DNA of 64,000 nucleotides from Mikania micrantha (Eukaryota > Streptophyta > Magnoliopsida > Asterales > Asteraceae), in NCBI GenBank assembly GCA_009363875.1, contig CM018690.1:6250788-6314787 (forward strand), written 5' to 3'. Under the pieces are notes generated by a model that worked only from the letters and a program-made list of their open reading frames with translations, searched no databases and was not told where the DNA came from. Positions within the stretch are counted from its first letter, which is position 1, and every line of letters begins with the position of its first letter. Positions 1-11,059 of this stretch are shown in pieces. The translations under genes were made by a program, and so were the position numbers.

Positions 1-1862
1 CGTGTTTGAACGTGTCAAGTCAACGACCTGTTGGTGAACCATGTGTCGGTTGTGAATCGTGTAACATTCGTGATTGTGCTTGTCATATGCAAAATGTGCA
101 AATCGCGTACATGGACAACTTACTATATATAGTAAGTTTCCATTTATGGCAAGTTCTATCACACATATCATTTTTAAGGTTCTAGCATGCTTGTTAGTCC
201 TACGTGATCATATTAACACATAGCACATTGTCAAATGTAGTTGAGTAAACATACAAGTCGTCTTTACACGTTAAAGTTTCCTAAAAAGGAAAGTTTCTAA
301 ATCTAACATGATAAACATCAAGATTCATCTAACTTAAAATACAATAATAATATTAAGTCATGTTAAGTCATTTAGCAAGCACGTATCATACATAGCATTC
401 CTAAATCGATATTTCACAACTAAAGTTACTAAAAATAGTAATTATGACAATTTTCATTCAAATGATCTTCCTAAGCATTCCTATTCCATTTTCATATCAA
501 ATAGTATCATATAATATCATTTAACATCATCTAAACATGCTTATCTAGTCAAAATCATTATCTACCAATAATCGGGTCACAAAAGTTACTATATTTAGTA
601 ACTTGGCCTATAATGACCCGAATCAATTCCAAATCGATTTCTTGCACATAATATCATCATATTATCACCCAAATAACAAAAATATACAGATGCATGATCA
701 TTTTTCTATCCATTTCATCATGTAGTAACATAAAAGTTACTAATAATAGTAAGTTCGTCATCTACTCATATTTTGCCCATTTTGACCACATTCAATCATA
801 TAACATGTTACCAATATTAACAATGATCATGTATCAACATTCGAATCTATCAAAAATACACCAGATCATACATGCATGTAGCTATATTATTCATTCATGC
901 TCAAATCATATGTTTTACACATGCACCTCAGTATGGATTGTCATGAATCATCAAAATATCACTAGAGATCATCAATAACAGTAGATTTATCAATAAACCC
1001 ATATTCAAAAGTCAAGAAATTCGTGCATGTGAAGCTCATACACTTGCATGTGCGATCTAGTGCTTGCATGTGTGATTAAAGGTGGTTTTAAGCTACAAGG
1101 ATCATAGGACTACCTTCTAATGCTTCCAAATCCCTGAGATGATGCACCAAACAGCTTCTAGGCTTCCTGGATCGTGAGGTTTTGCAGTAACAAAATGGTG
1201 ATGGTGGTGGTTTGAGCTCCAACTCCTCTCTCAAGCTTCCAAAGCTTCAAGATGGCTCAAATGGCTTCCAATGGCAGGTTCAGGGGGTTTGAGAGTGTTT
1301 TGGGGAAGATAAACTCGTGCTAATCGCGTCTGAGTTCGACTAAAATGATGAGGATAGAGTGAATGAGGGTTTTGTGTTGCTCAAGAAGATTTTAAGCTGT
1401 CAGAGCTACAAGACGTAGTGTGGGTCAGCCGGATGAGGGGGCACCTATTCCTTTCTCACGCGCACTGCCAAGGTTCAGGAGTCAGGCGCAGGCGTAGCAC
1501 CTGGGCCTCCGAATGAGCCCAATAGGCCCAATTTCACAGTTTGAGTCCGTTTTCGCCCGTTTCTTGACTGTAACACGTCGTTTGATCATCGTTTGAACTA
1601 TAGTTGTCAATTACTAACCATAATTGACCTGCGAAGTGTCTCTCTGACTGACTGTTGTGACGGTCACCAACGTTTGTGATTTTTGATGCGTGGGTGCGTT
1701 CTTTGATAATTTCTCCAATTTAATCATGTTTGTGTTAGTGTTCGTACTGTCATGCCACGTGTCACACTAAATTAAACTAATTTTAGTGCCACGTGTACCA
1801 ATATCAATTAAATTAACATTTAATTAAAACAATTGTTGACCTGGATTTTACGGGGTGTCACA
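1..1862 (-). mobile_element. LTR fragment of a gypsy element related to element A
   Basis: Read on the minus strand, this starts at 1862 with TGTGACACCCCG and continues with the same order of landmarks as the LTR of element A: a wooded AT-rich part with repeated 'AGTAAC/TTACTA' words, then a stretch near position 1-60 matching the part of A's LTR that carries the GACCTGTTGGTGAACC-like sequence. It is clearly more diverged than A's own LTR pair, and its far end lies outside the window, so whether it is a solo LTR or part of an element cannot be told. The short open frame at 694-978 lies inside it and has no coding character. Confidence 0.7.
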
Positions 1863-2264
1863 GAACTCGGGCTCGCAACATGTGTTTCTATCTTCGTTTT
1901 TGCCAGCATGCATATCAATTCATCACAGCCTCATATGTTTTTTAAGTGTTATCATTTCATAACGCTTAAGTTTTAGTTGTAACGAGAGGTCGTAGAGCGC
2001 GGGTAACGTTATTATTTTTTGTTATTACCAAACAATTTTTTTTATTTTATTGACTTTTTGAAAAAAATTGTAAATTAACAAGTCAATTTCACACTTCATC
2101 TCAAACATCCTCCAAGCCCTAAGTTATTTACAGTAACTAGTTATTTTTGAGATTCTTTAGTTCATCTTTTATATACAATTTCATTTAATTATAGGAAATT
2201 AGTGACAATTTCATGATATTTCAATGATCAAACCAAATTCAAAAGTCAAAACAAAGGTAATACA
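1863..2264. other. Unassigned AT-rich intergenic stretch
   Basis: I see no gene, RNA or recognisable mobile-element end here. It separates the LTR fragment on the left from the inverted copia-like LTR pieces on the right. Confidence 0.4.
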
Positions 2265-2590
2265 TGTTACGTATAAAATAGTATGGGGGCTATTAATCAT
2301 TTAAAGGAAGTAAGAGGGTTGTAATTGTAAATAGTCATTGTAATAAGTAAATGAATATGGATCAGAAATAAACATTGTTAAGTACAAAAATGGTAATCAA
2401 GAGATTAAGAGCTCAAGTTTGAGAAGAAGAAATCACAAAGAGAAGAAAGGAAATTAACTCTCAAAAATCAATAGTTTATTTCTGATCCATATTCATTACT
2501 TATTACAATGACTATTTACAATTACAACCCTCTTACTTACTTTAAATGATTAATAGCCCCATACTATTTTATACTATTTTATACGTAACA
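2265..2590. repeat. Inverted pair of copia-like LTR pieces (long hairpin)
   Basis: Arm 2265-2374 and arm 2475-2590 are reverse complements of each other with few mismatches; both carry the word TGTTACGTATAAAATAG at their outer ends. The roughly 100-base centre reads, on the minus strand, as the remaining 3' part of the same LTR. On the minus strand the right arm is preceded by a purine-rich GATGAGGGGAG tract, as expected of a polypurine tract next to an LTR start. The simplest reading is two LTR copies in head-to-head orientation, one truncated. The element's internal part is not recognisable. Confidence 0.6.
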
Positions 2591-2957
2591 ATACTCCCCT
2601 CATCAAAGATTCTTGACCTCAAGAATCATCAATCACAAAAAAAAAATTAATGCAATTTTCCTTAGATATCGTGTGATGCATGTTGAATAGATAACAAGTT
2701 CTTCTATGGCTTTGATGAACATTATCTCAAGTTGTACTAGAATGTTTGAACTTTGAAGGCCATGAATGTAACTGATGTTGATATAATGACAGCCATAATT
2801 CAGTTTCCTCACATGTATTTTAAGAAAAAATCCATTGCTTTTTTTCAATCCTTCTACTACCAAACATTGATGCAACTTAACCCCTTTCTGGTTGGATTAT
2901 ATTATTCTTTTTTATGACCATGTAACTCATGATCATGTCAAGATGTTTACTAATTTT
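2591..2957 (-). other. Possible internal 3' end of the same retroelement (minus strand)
   Basis: Just before the polypurine-like tract the minus strand can be read as a short D/L-R-S-R-I-F-D-E-G-S type tail, which resembles the C-terminal tails of plant gypsy polyproteins (LRTxxFEEG-like). The 80-codon open frame at 2633-2875 in another frame has no recognisable domain. This is weak evidence and I assign no function. Confidence 0.2.
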
Positions 2958-3337
2958 TGTAGGGCCCACTACACGATGAAGACTGACAAAGTCAAACAAT
3001 AGAAGAGTTGAAGTCCAGATTTGGTTAATTTCGTGTACAGTATCTTCGAATACTCATAGTGTTCGAGTACTTGAAGTTAACTTGTATAGAACTTCGAGTA
3101 CGCCTAGAGTTAGTATAAATAGACGTATTTTGTACAAGTTTAGGGTTGGATTCCCGAGGTGTGCTCTCTAGACGTATTGAGGCACATTTTCGAATACACT
3201 TTTGAATACAATCAAAGTTTTGATCTTTCTTGTTCTTGCTCTCTCTTTAACTCTATTATAGATTCCGCACACTATAGAGTTACTTGATGCTGATTGGAGA
3301 CATAAAGCTCGGATCTTGATCTGGTCAGGGACCTACA
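2958..3337 (+). repeat. Copia-type 5' LTR (element C)
   Basis: A 380-bp unit begins TGTAGGGCC and ends GGACCTACA, giving a matching terminal inverted repeat TGTAGG/CCTACA. It contains a TATA-like TATAAATA near 3113-3120 and is followed two bases later by a primer-binding site. These are the standard landmarks of a plant Ty1/copia 5' LTR. The LTR carries several copies of a TTCGA(G/A)TAC word that continues into the leader. Confidence 0.75.
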
Positions 3338-3339
3338 AG

Positions 3340-3351
3340 TGGTATCAGAGC
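3340..3351 (+). other. Primer-binding site of element C
   Basis: TGGTATCAGAGC, complementary to the 3' end of initiator tRNA-Met, two bases after the LTR end. Confidence 0.8.
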
Positions 3352-3681
3352 CTGAGTGCTCTTTTCATCATCAAGGTAACAACTTTTTAAGCAAATTTAG
3401 TAATATATCATTCTACTCTACTCCATCAAGCTACTGTGTAAATTTGGCACTCCAGATCTTAAGAAATATTTTTATAAAATTTTCTTAAGTATTTTCGAGT
3501 TCAAAATTTTCGAGTTCAACTATTTCGAGTACAGATAGAGTGTTCGAAGGTTTGCCCATAGTTCGACTACAAGAAATCTTCGAGTTCAGTTTTTGGCTTC
3601 GAGTACAAGAGCTTCGAGTACAAGTTCTGTTTCGAATACAAGTTAAGGTGATTGCGAATACAAGAGGACTTCGGTTACTAA
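3352..3681 (+). mobile_element. Leader of copia element C, interrupted by element A
   Basis: Non-coding leader after the primer-binding site, dense in TTCGAGTACA-like 10-mers. It stops abruptly at 3681, where the LTR of element A starts. The continuation of element C should lie beyond A's 3' end but is not there, because A's 3' LTR is itself truncated at a rearrangement near 14981. Confidence 0.6.
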
Positions 3682-6637
3682 TGTGACACCCCAGAATTTC
3701 CAGGTCAGCTTGTTATTTATTTAAATGTTTATTTAAATGCTTTATGTACACGTGGCACTAGAATTAGTTTAATTTAGTGCGACACGTGGCACGACAGTAC
3801 GAACACTGACACACAACTGGATAATTCGTGGAATTATCGGCAAACAGCACATACGTGCCAAAACACACGAACGTTGGTGAACGTCTAGCACATTGTGTAG
3901 CACAACACTCAAAACCTCACGAAACACTCACATATTGAACTAGGAGGTTCAAACGACGCCAAACGATAGTTCGGAAGCGTGAAAACGGTGACGAACGGAT
4001 CAAACTCATTGAATTGGGCTTATTGGGCTCTTCCGGGACACGCCGCGGTACGCGGTGGCCCAACAAGAAGCCCATTCGCGGTGAGCGACCAACATCGCGG
4101 GGGTTTGACTTCCAGAATCCGCCGCGGTACGCGGAGAAGAAATGGAGGCCCCATTGCGGTACGCGAAGCCGCCCAGTCGACAAAATCTTTATTTAACCAA
4201 GAACATCATGCCTAGGCTACCTTTTCTCATCATTTCATCGACTCCACACGCTACCCCTCGGCAAAACTCGTCTTCTCCCTCCATTTTCAGCCATTTTCCA
4301 CCATTGTTAACCTCATTGAAGCTCCACATTTGAAGATTGAAGCTCATTTCTCACTTGGAAGCTCGAAGGATCATCACCACCACCTTGTTTGTCGAAGAAG
4401 CTGCTGTGCAGAAGTACTTGGGAGCCTTCTAGCTCGATTCCAACATCATCTCAGTTGTTAGGGAGCACTCAAAGGTAGTTTCTAGCCTTGAAACTCACTT
4501 TCACACCTCTTACACACACATGCAAGGCATTATACTCACATGCATGCACCTATAGTGCACATGCACGAGATTTACTTCCGGGTTTGATGTTTTAAATGTA
4601 TTTCTTGATCATCTATGATGATATCTTAGTGATTTATGATGATCTATAATATTGGGTGTTGATAGAAATCAAGATTTGTATAAAAAGTGTTGAATGATCG
4701 CCATGCATGTATGATCCATGAGTGTTGCGATGATTTTGGATGTTCATAGATGTTTATTGATGATATTAGGAGATGATTTCATGGTTAGATTGGATTGAAT
4801 GGATTAAAAAGAGGATTTTTGAAAACTTTCTATTATTAGAAACTTTTTATTTGTAAAATGGTTCTATGGATGAAATGGTGCACATGCATGAATATGAAAT
4901 GGTTACTTGAATGATATTATGGTGAATAGGATATTTGAAAAGTGATTTTGATAATGTTTATGGTCATTTTTAGCAATGTTACTATTTATAGTAACTTTTA
5001 TGAGCCAAGAATTGCTAAGTGATGATTTAGACCATGTTGGTATGTTTAAATGATGTTAAATGATCTATTGTGATGATTGGTGACATGAAAATTGGTTTAG
5101 AAGTGTTAGATTGATCATTTCTATGCAAAAACCACAAAGTGACTATTTATAGTAACTTTATTTTCACAAAAACCAGTTTGTAAACATGTTGAATGAATCG
5201 AGCAGGCTAAGTGGTTTATTATGTTTTAGTTTGATAATTAGATGCTAAGTTAGATGGTTTCCGATATCACGTATGCTGAAAATGGAAACTTTCCATTTTA
5301 GGAAACTTTTATGTGCTAACATGTTATAAACGACCTATGTGACTTCGTATGATGATGTGTTATGTGTTAACACGATCACGTAGTACTAACGAGCATGCTA
5401 GAACTCTAAAACCGTTATGTTTTGTGAACTTTCTATAAATGGAAACTTACTATCAATAGTAAGTTGTCCATAGACGCGACTTGCGCGTTTTGCACACGAC
5501 GAGCACTTACACATTTGCTACACGATTTTTTTCACAACAGTCACGCGGTTCACCAACGGGTCGTTGGCTTGACACGGTCAACTTTGGTCAACTCTAGTCA
5601 AACACGGTCAATGTGGACCAACACGGTCAAACACGGTCAATGTGGACCGACACGGACAAACATGAACAACCAAGGGTTGTTGGGCACAAACACGAGCACT
5701 AACACGAACACTAGCACGGTCACTTACACAAACTCACAAAACGGAATACGATATAGGTTGCCGGTGACCGACGTGCAGTTACGCAGGAGCTTACGCTTAC
5801 ATTCGATTTACTTCACTAAACTGAGTTTATGGCCCCTCTTTACTCTTTTCAAACGCTTTTAAGTAGGGGGAGAATACTAGTTACATCGAGTCAAACATTT
5901 ATTACCTGTACAAACATTTTTGGTGTATGCTGGTTTATTGGACAAACATTAAGTGTTGAACTCGTAACAAATCCTCACAAAGTCTTACCGTTAATGTACG
6001 AACAACGTGGTAGATTTGGATGGATCCATTAGGGTATGACCAACCCCACGGGGCACAATATTGACTGGGTGTCATAACCCGTGCGAACTCTGACCTAATT
6101 TACTGTGTGTACGAGACACAGTGGAGGCAAGTACAAACAGGTCTAGTTCGGTAGTGACGCACTGACACTTGGAGCCTAGTGCTCGGTACTAACATTTGAT
6201 AAACAGCATGACACACTTTCTATTACTATATGTATATCAAATCTGTGAACTCACCAACCATTGTGTTGACACTTTTTCAAACTTGTATTCTCAGGTAACT
6301 AACTGCTATGGAACAGGATGCACATTAAGGAACGAGCAATAGGGATCTACATGCATTCTGTTGTGTTATTTTGAAAACAATATTATTCTTGTTATGTACT
6401 TTAAAACAATGTAGTGTCTGACAGCTAGTTATTTTCCGCTGCATATGTCAAACACGTTATTTTTCCGCTGCTTAACTTAATACATTATTTTCCGCTGCAA
6501 ACTGTTATATCGCTTGTATGTCAAACATTGTGATTATAAATGCATATAGAGGTGTTCTATATGACCTTGAGCTGTGATTCTGGCCACGTCACACCCATGT
6601 GGACTGACACCACGTGTGGGAATTTGGGGGTGTGACA
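3682..6637 (+). repeat. 5' LTR of element A
   Basis: Starts TGTGACACCCC at 3682 and ends GGGGGTGTGACA at 6637, followed by the primer-binding site. It contains three copies of a GCGGTACGCG core (4043-4164), repeated TTACTATTTATAGTAAC palindromes, a cluster of GGTCAA words (5568-5640) and three short TTTTCCGCTGC repeats near 6430-6500. Relative to the 3' LTR it keeps a 19-base stretch around 4081-4100 that the 3' copy has lost between short CGCGG repeats. Open frames inside it (for example 5464-5862) are non-coding. Confidence 0.9.
5568..5640 (-). promoter_or_regulatory. W-box core cluster in the A LTR
   Basis: Six GTCAA (TTGAC on the minus strand) plus one TTGAC on the plus strand occur in about 75 bases; most are GGTCAA, i.e. 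TTGACC. TTGAC(C/T) is the core bound by WRKY factors. The same cluster is kept in the 3' LTR at 14355-14428. Function is inferred only. Confidence 0.45.
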
Positions 6638-6640
6638 GAC

Positions 6641-6652
6641 TGGTATCAGAGC
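6641..6652 (+). other. Primer-binding site of element A
   Basis: TGGTATCAGAGC three bases after the LTR end, complementary to the 3' end of initiator tRNA-Met. Confidence 0.85.
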
Positions 6653-6756
6653 CTTGGTTATAGAGAACTAGGTTTGCATGTAGTAAACTTAGACTATAGC
6701 CATTGCTCAACAACAACGCTAACAGAAACTCAGACCGACACCCGACCACTGATGAT

Positions 6757-7434
6757 ATGGCTGCAGAGAGCCGGCGACGAGTCCACAACATAGTGGCACA
6801 GGTCGATGCCGAGATGGATAGACGGGCTCGACAGGCGGCACGAGCTCGGTATTGGGGATGGCTTCCCACAATGATACAGGAGTGGATTATTGGGGAGCGG
6901 GTACCTCCATACCGTTATCCCGGCGATACCTCGCCAGGACATCGACTACCACCACTTGGGGTGCCACTGGAGCAGGCCTTCGCAGCACATGTGGCTTGCA
7001 CACGACGGGAGATCTGGAGGCACGGGGAACTATCGAACGAGGTCCGCGTTCTTCGAGAGAAGAGCGACCGCCTGGAAAGGCATAACGAGAGGTTAGAAGA
7101 GCAGGTGGAGGCCCTACGTCTCCAGGTGTCCCAGCTGATGAGTCAGCATGGGCAGATGGTGGACATCATGCAGGAGCATGATGGACGCATCACGGAGAAT
7201 CGAGTCGCCACTGAGGAGACTCAAGCGATGGTTCAGGCCAGCGACGCCATGCTAAACGCATGGGCTGCACAGTTCATTGAGGAACCACCATAGGATGATG
7301 GTCCTCAATTCGAGGTTAATGACCTCGAAGGGGAGGATTTTGACGAGGATTCCAACGAGGATCCTGAGGAGGACGAGGATGATGATGACGGAGCAGACAG
7401 TGACATTTCACATGTTACCATGGACACAGATTAG
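6757..7434 (+). pseudogene. Upstream additional ORF of element A (coiled-coil protein), one stop codon
   Basis: The first ATG of this frame is at 6757; a TAG at 7291-7293 interrupts it after 178 codons, and the same frame then continues through an acidic D/E-rich tail to a TAG near 7432. The protein has a basic N-terminus (RRRVHN, RRARQAARAR), a block RYWGWLPTMIQEWI...ERVPP, then a long heptad-like region rich in E, R, L and Q (about residues 95-160) that should form a coiled coil. It is not gag, protease or pol. Its N-terminal block is recognisable in the first ORF of element B (minus strand, 15229), so it is a shared component of this retroelement group. Function unknown. Confidence 0.6.
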
Positions 7435-7715
7435 ATAGGTTACTTTATTTTGTATTTCTTTCTGTATTTGCCTAGACGAGTGGGATGTGCTCGAAGAACT
7501 CATGTTACTGTTTCCTTTTGAAATTATTGTACTTCAAGCTTTATTTAATGAGAATTATCCTTTGACTCACTTATTGTATTTTGACCATGATTGTTTGATA
7601 ACATAACCTCTGACTTGACAACTAACATGACATCTGACCTGACATCTGACATGACATTGGCTAACCCTCTAACATGTTCTAACTAATACTCTATCCCTTA
7701 TGTATAGAAAGATAC
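7435..7715 (+). other. Spacer between the upstream ORF and gag of element A
   Basis: AT-rich, no open frame of note; contains a short repeat of ACATCTGAC/TGACAT words at about 7620-7660. It probably carries the untranslated region or an intron between the two ORFs. Confidence 0.4.
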
Positions 7716-8754
7716 ATGGTGGGAAGAGGACCATACGCGCGTCCTGCTAGGCGGACACTGGATGCTGCTGTTATCAAAATGATGGTTGACCGACGGGTCA
7801 ACAAGGCGATTGCCGACTATGAAGCAAGTCGCCAACATAGCGAAACTAGTGGAAACCACAATGGTACTAACACTTGCCTAACGTGACTAGCATAGTGTAG
7901 CTAACACGATACTAACAAACGACACTGGTTTCTGACAAACAGGGTCAAACGGCAACAACGGGAAGGGATGTTCCTTTAAGTCCTTTTTGAACTGCCACCC
8001 ACACAAATTCAAGGGGACTGAGGGAGCTGTTGGGATGCTCCGCTGGATAGAAAAGGTTGAGTCTGTATTCGCCATGTGCGACTGTGCGGAAGAGAACAGG
8101 GTTAAATATGCGACCGGTACACTGGAGGGACCGGCTCTCACATGGTGGAACACTCATGTGCAAACTCTAGGGTTGGACGGTGCCAACTCCATGCTGTGGG
8201 CTGATTTCACCCGGCTGCTGCAAGAGGAATACTGTCCTCGTGATGAGATCAGGAAGTTAGAGGCTGAGTTCTGGGTACCCAAAATGGTGGGATCTGAAAT
8301 CGAGCAATACTGCACTCGATTTCACGAGCTATGTAAGCTATGCCCGGCAATGGTCACGCCGGAATACAAGAAGATCGAGCAGTTCATTAGTGGGCTGCCC
8401 GAACAGATTCAAAGTATGGTGACTGCATCTGACCTCACTACCATCCAACCGTTGATCCGATTAGCCCATAAACTAACTGACCAAGCTGTAGCTCAGGGAA
8501 AGCTACCCAAGCGAGGTGAACACCTGAAGCCTCAAGAAAGCCAGAAGAGGAAGTGGGAACTCAGTCACCATCAATCTCATCAATCCCAACAACAACAACG
8601 ATCTGCACCTGCCAGAGCATTCACTGCCACCCAACCAGATGATAAGGGGAAGGGTGTGTACCAAGGAAAATACCCTCTGTGCAACAAATGTTCTTACCAC
8701 CACTCTGGTTAATGCGAGCGATACCGATGCTTACGATGTGGAAGACATGGCCAC
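7716..8754 (+). pseudogene. gag: gag of element A with a probable intron and one nonsense codon
   Basis: Exon 1 7716-7863 (MVGRGPYARPARRTL...) and exon 2 from 7943 join in phase across a 79-base segment with GT...AG ends (7864-7942) and several CTAAC branch-point-like words. Exon 2 has the retrotransposon gag core (SFKSFLNCHPHKFKG, LRWIEKVESVF, LTWWNTHV, MLWADFTRLL) and the first zinc-binding segment CNKCSYHH. A TAA at 8710-8712 interrupts the frame; the same frame continues into pol with CLRCGRHGHMAKDC and CYECGKPGHMRRDC knuckles. The stop looks like a CAA-to-TAA change. In the element family Gag packages the RNA; here it cannot be made full length. Confidence 0.75.
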
Positions 8755-11058
8755 ATGGCCAAAGACTGCAGGTCCAAATTCCCCAGCAACAACAACCACA
8801 ACCCCAACCACAACCAGAACAACAACAAGAACACTCTTAGGGGGTGTTATGAATGCGGAAAACCGGGGCATATGAGGAGGGATTGCCCTCAGTTGAAGAA
8901 AGCCAGTGGTGGAGCGGCTAAATGCCGAGCATTTGTGATTGGCTCGGGAGAGGCCAAGGACGATCCAAACATCGTAACCGGTACGTTCCTTTTAAATAAT
9001 GTCTATGCTAGCATATTATTTGATACCGGTGCCGATAGGAGCTTTATATCTAGTGAGTTTAGTAAATTACTAGATATTACACCAACACCACTAGACTACA
9101 AGTACACTGTAGAGTTAGCCGACGGCAAACTAATTGAAACACAACACGTCTTTCGAGGATGCGTCATGGTGTTGGAGGATCACGAACTCGAAATCGACTT
9201 AATGCTGGTGACACTCGGAAGTTTTGATGTGGTCGTTGGAATGGATTGGTTATCCGCTAACCAAGCCGAGATCGTATGCAACGAGAAGATCGTACGAGTG
9301 ACGTTGCAGAACGGAGAACAGATTTCGATTCAAGGGGAAAAACGGGGAGTACAACTAAACATCATGTCATGCATGAAGGTGAACAAGTATCTACAAAAGG
9401 GATACACTGCAATACTAGCCCTCATCGCAGAGCAACCGAAGAAGGAAAGGAAGATTGAGGACATCGCTGTAGTCCGCGATTTTCCCAAAGTATTCCCCGA
9501 GGATCTACCTGGACTACCCCCGACACGGCAAGTCGAGTTTCAGATAGACCTCACACCGGGAGCAGCACCGATTGCCAAAGGTTCATACCTACTAGCACCG
9601 ACGGAGATGCAAGAACTGTCTAACCAGTTGCAGGAGCTGTTAGACAAGGGATTTATCAGACCGAGCTTCTCGCCTTGGGGAGCACCGGTTTTGTTTGTGA
9701 AGAAGAAAGACGGATCATTCCGTATGTGCATTGATTATAGAGAGCTGAATAAGGTGACGATCAAGAATCGATACCCATTGCCACGAATAGATGATCTGTT
9801 TGACCAGCTGCAAGGGTCGAGCTACTATTCGAAGATCGATTTAAGATCGGGTTACCATAAACTAAGGATACAAGAGAATGATATTCCTAAGACAGCCTTC
9901 AGAACTCGATACGGACACTACGAATTTTTGGTTATGCCTTTTGGACTGACCAATGCACCAGCTGTATTCATGGACCTCATGAATAGAGTGTGCAAACCTT
10001 ACCTTGACAAATTCGTAATAGTGTTCATTGACGACATTCTGATTTATTCAAGGAATCGGGAAGAACATGCTGAACACCTGAGGCTAGTCTTGGAATTACT
10101 GAAGGAAGAGCAACTATACGCGAAGTTCTCAAAGTGCGACTTTTGGATTCGCGAAATCCAATTTCTTGGACATGTGGTTAACGAACAAGGGATACACGTA
10201 GACCCTGCTAAGATTGAAGCCATCAAGAACTGGGAAGCACCTAAGACTCCAACTGAGGTGCGACAATTCCTAGGACTGGCCGGGTACTACAGAAGATTTA
10301 TTGAGGGGTTCTCAAAGATTGCCCAATCACTGACATCCCTGACCCATAAGGATAAGAAGTTCGATTGCGGCGACAAACAGGAAACTGCTTTCAACTTGTT
10401 GAAGCAGAAACTATGTACTGCACCCATCCTATCCCTACTGGAAGGATGCGATGATTTCGTGGTGTACTGCGACGCCTCGAAACAAGGAATCGGTTGTGTG
10501 CTGATGCAACGCGAGAAAGTGATAGCATACACATCACGACAACTAAAGGTGCATGAGAAGAACTACACGACTCATGATCTTGAGTTGGGAGCTGTGATAT
10601 TCGCCTTAAAGATCTGGCGACACTACTTGTATGGCACGAAATGCACTATCTTTACTGATCATAAAAGCCTACAACACATCTTCGATCAGAAAGAGTTGAA
10701 CATGAGACAACGAATATGGGTTGAGCTTATCGGCGATTATGATTGCGCTATCAAATACCATCCCGGTAAAGCAAACGTAGTCACCGACGCGTTGAGTCGG
10801 AAAGAGACAACAAAACGAGTGCGTGCTCTACAACTCACGATTCATTCTGAACTACCAAATCAGATCCGAATCGCACAACAAGAAGCGCTGAAAACTGAAA
10901 ATCTCACCCTCGAAGCCATGCGTGGTATGGATAAACATATGAAAGTAAAGGACGACGGAGCTTACTATCTAATGGATCGAATTTGGATTCCACGCTACGG
11001 AGGATTGAGAGAAGTAGTGATGGACGAAGCTCACAAGAGCCGGTATTCCACGCTCTGA
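8755..11058 (+). pseudogene. pol: pol of element A, part 1: zinc knuckles, protease, RT, RNase H
   Basis: A 767-codon stretch in the gag frame. In order: zinc knuckles (residues ~1-50), aspartic protease with DTGADRSF (~90-97), reverse transcriptase with KIDLRSGYHK and the FIDDILIYS catalytic box, RNase H with VVYCDAS, ELGAV and TDHKSL, then the start of the integrase. It ends with RYSTL and a stop, because a small deletion near 11050 shifts the frame at the HHCC zinc domain of the integrase. The polyprotein is therefore split from its integrase. Confidence 0.85.
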
Positions 11059-11059
11059 C

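Noticed and set aside
694..978. 94-codon open frame
   Set aside because: Lies inside an LTR fragment, biased to I, H and S, no family signature.
3917..4333. Several overlapping open frames rich in R and P
   Set aside because: GC-rich palindromes in the LTR open all frames; not a gene.
5464..5862. 132-codon open frame in A's LTR, partly repeated at 14356-14649
   Set aside because: Its conservation is explained by the two LTR copies; composition is repeat-driven (TNTST), and the 3' copy keeps only a shorter version.
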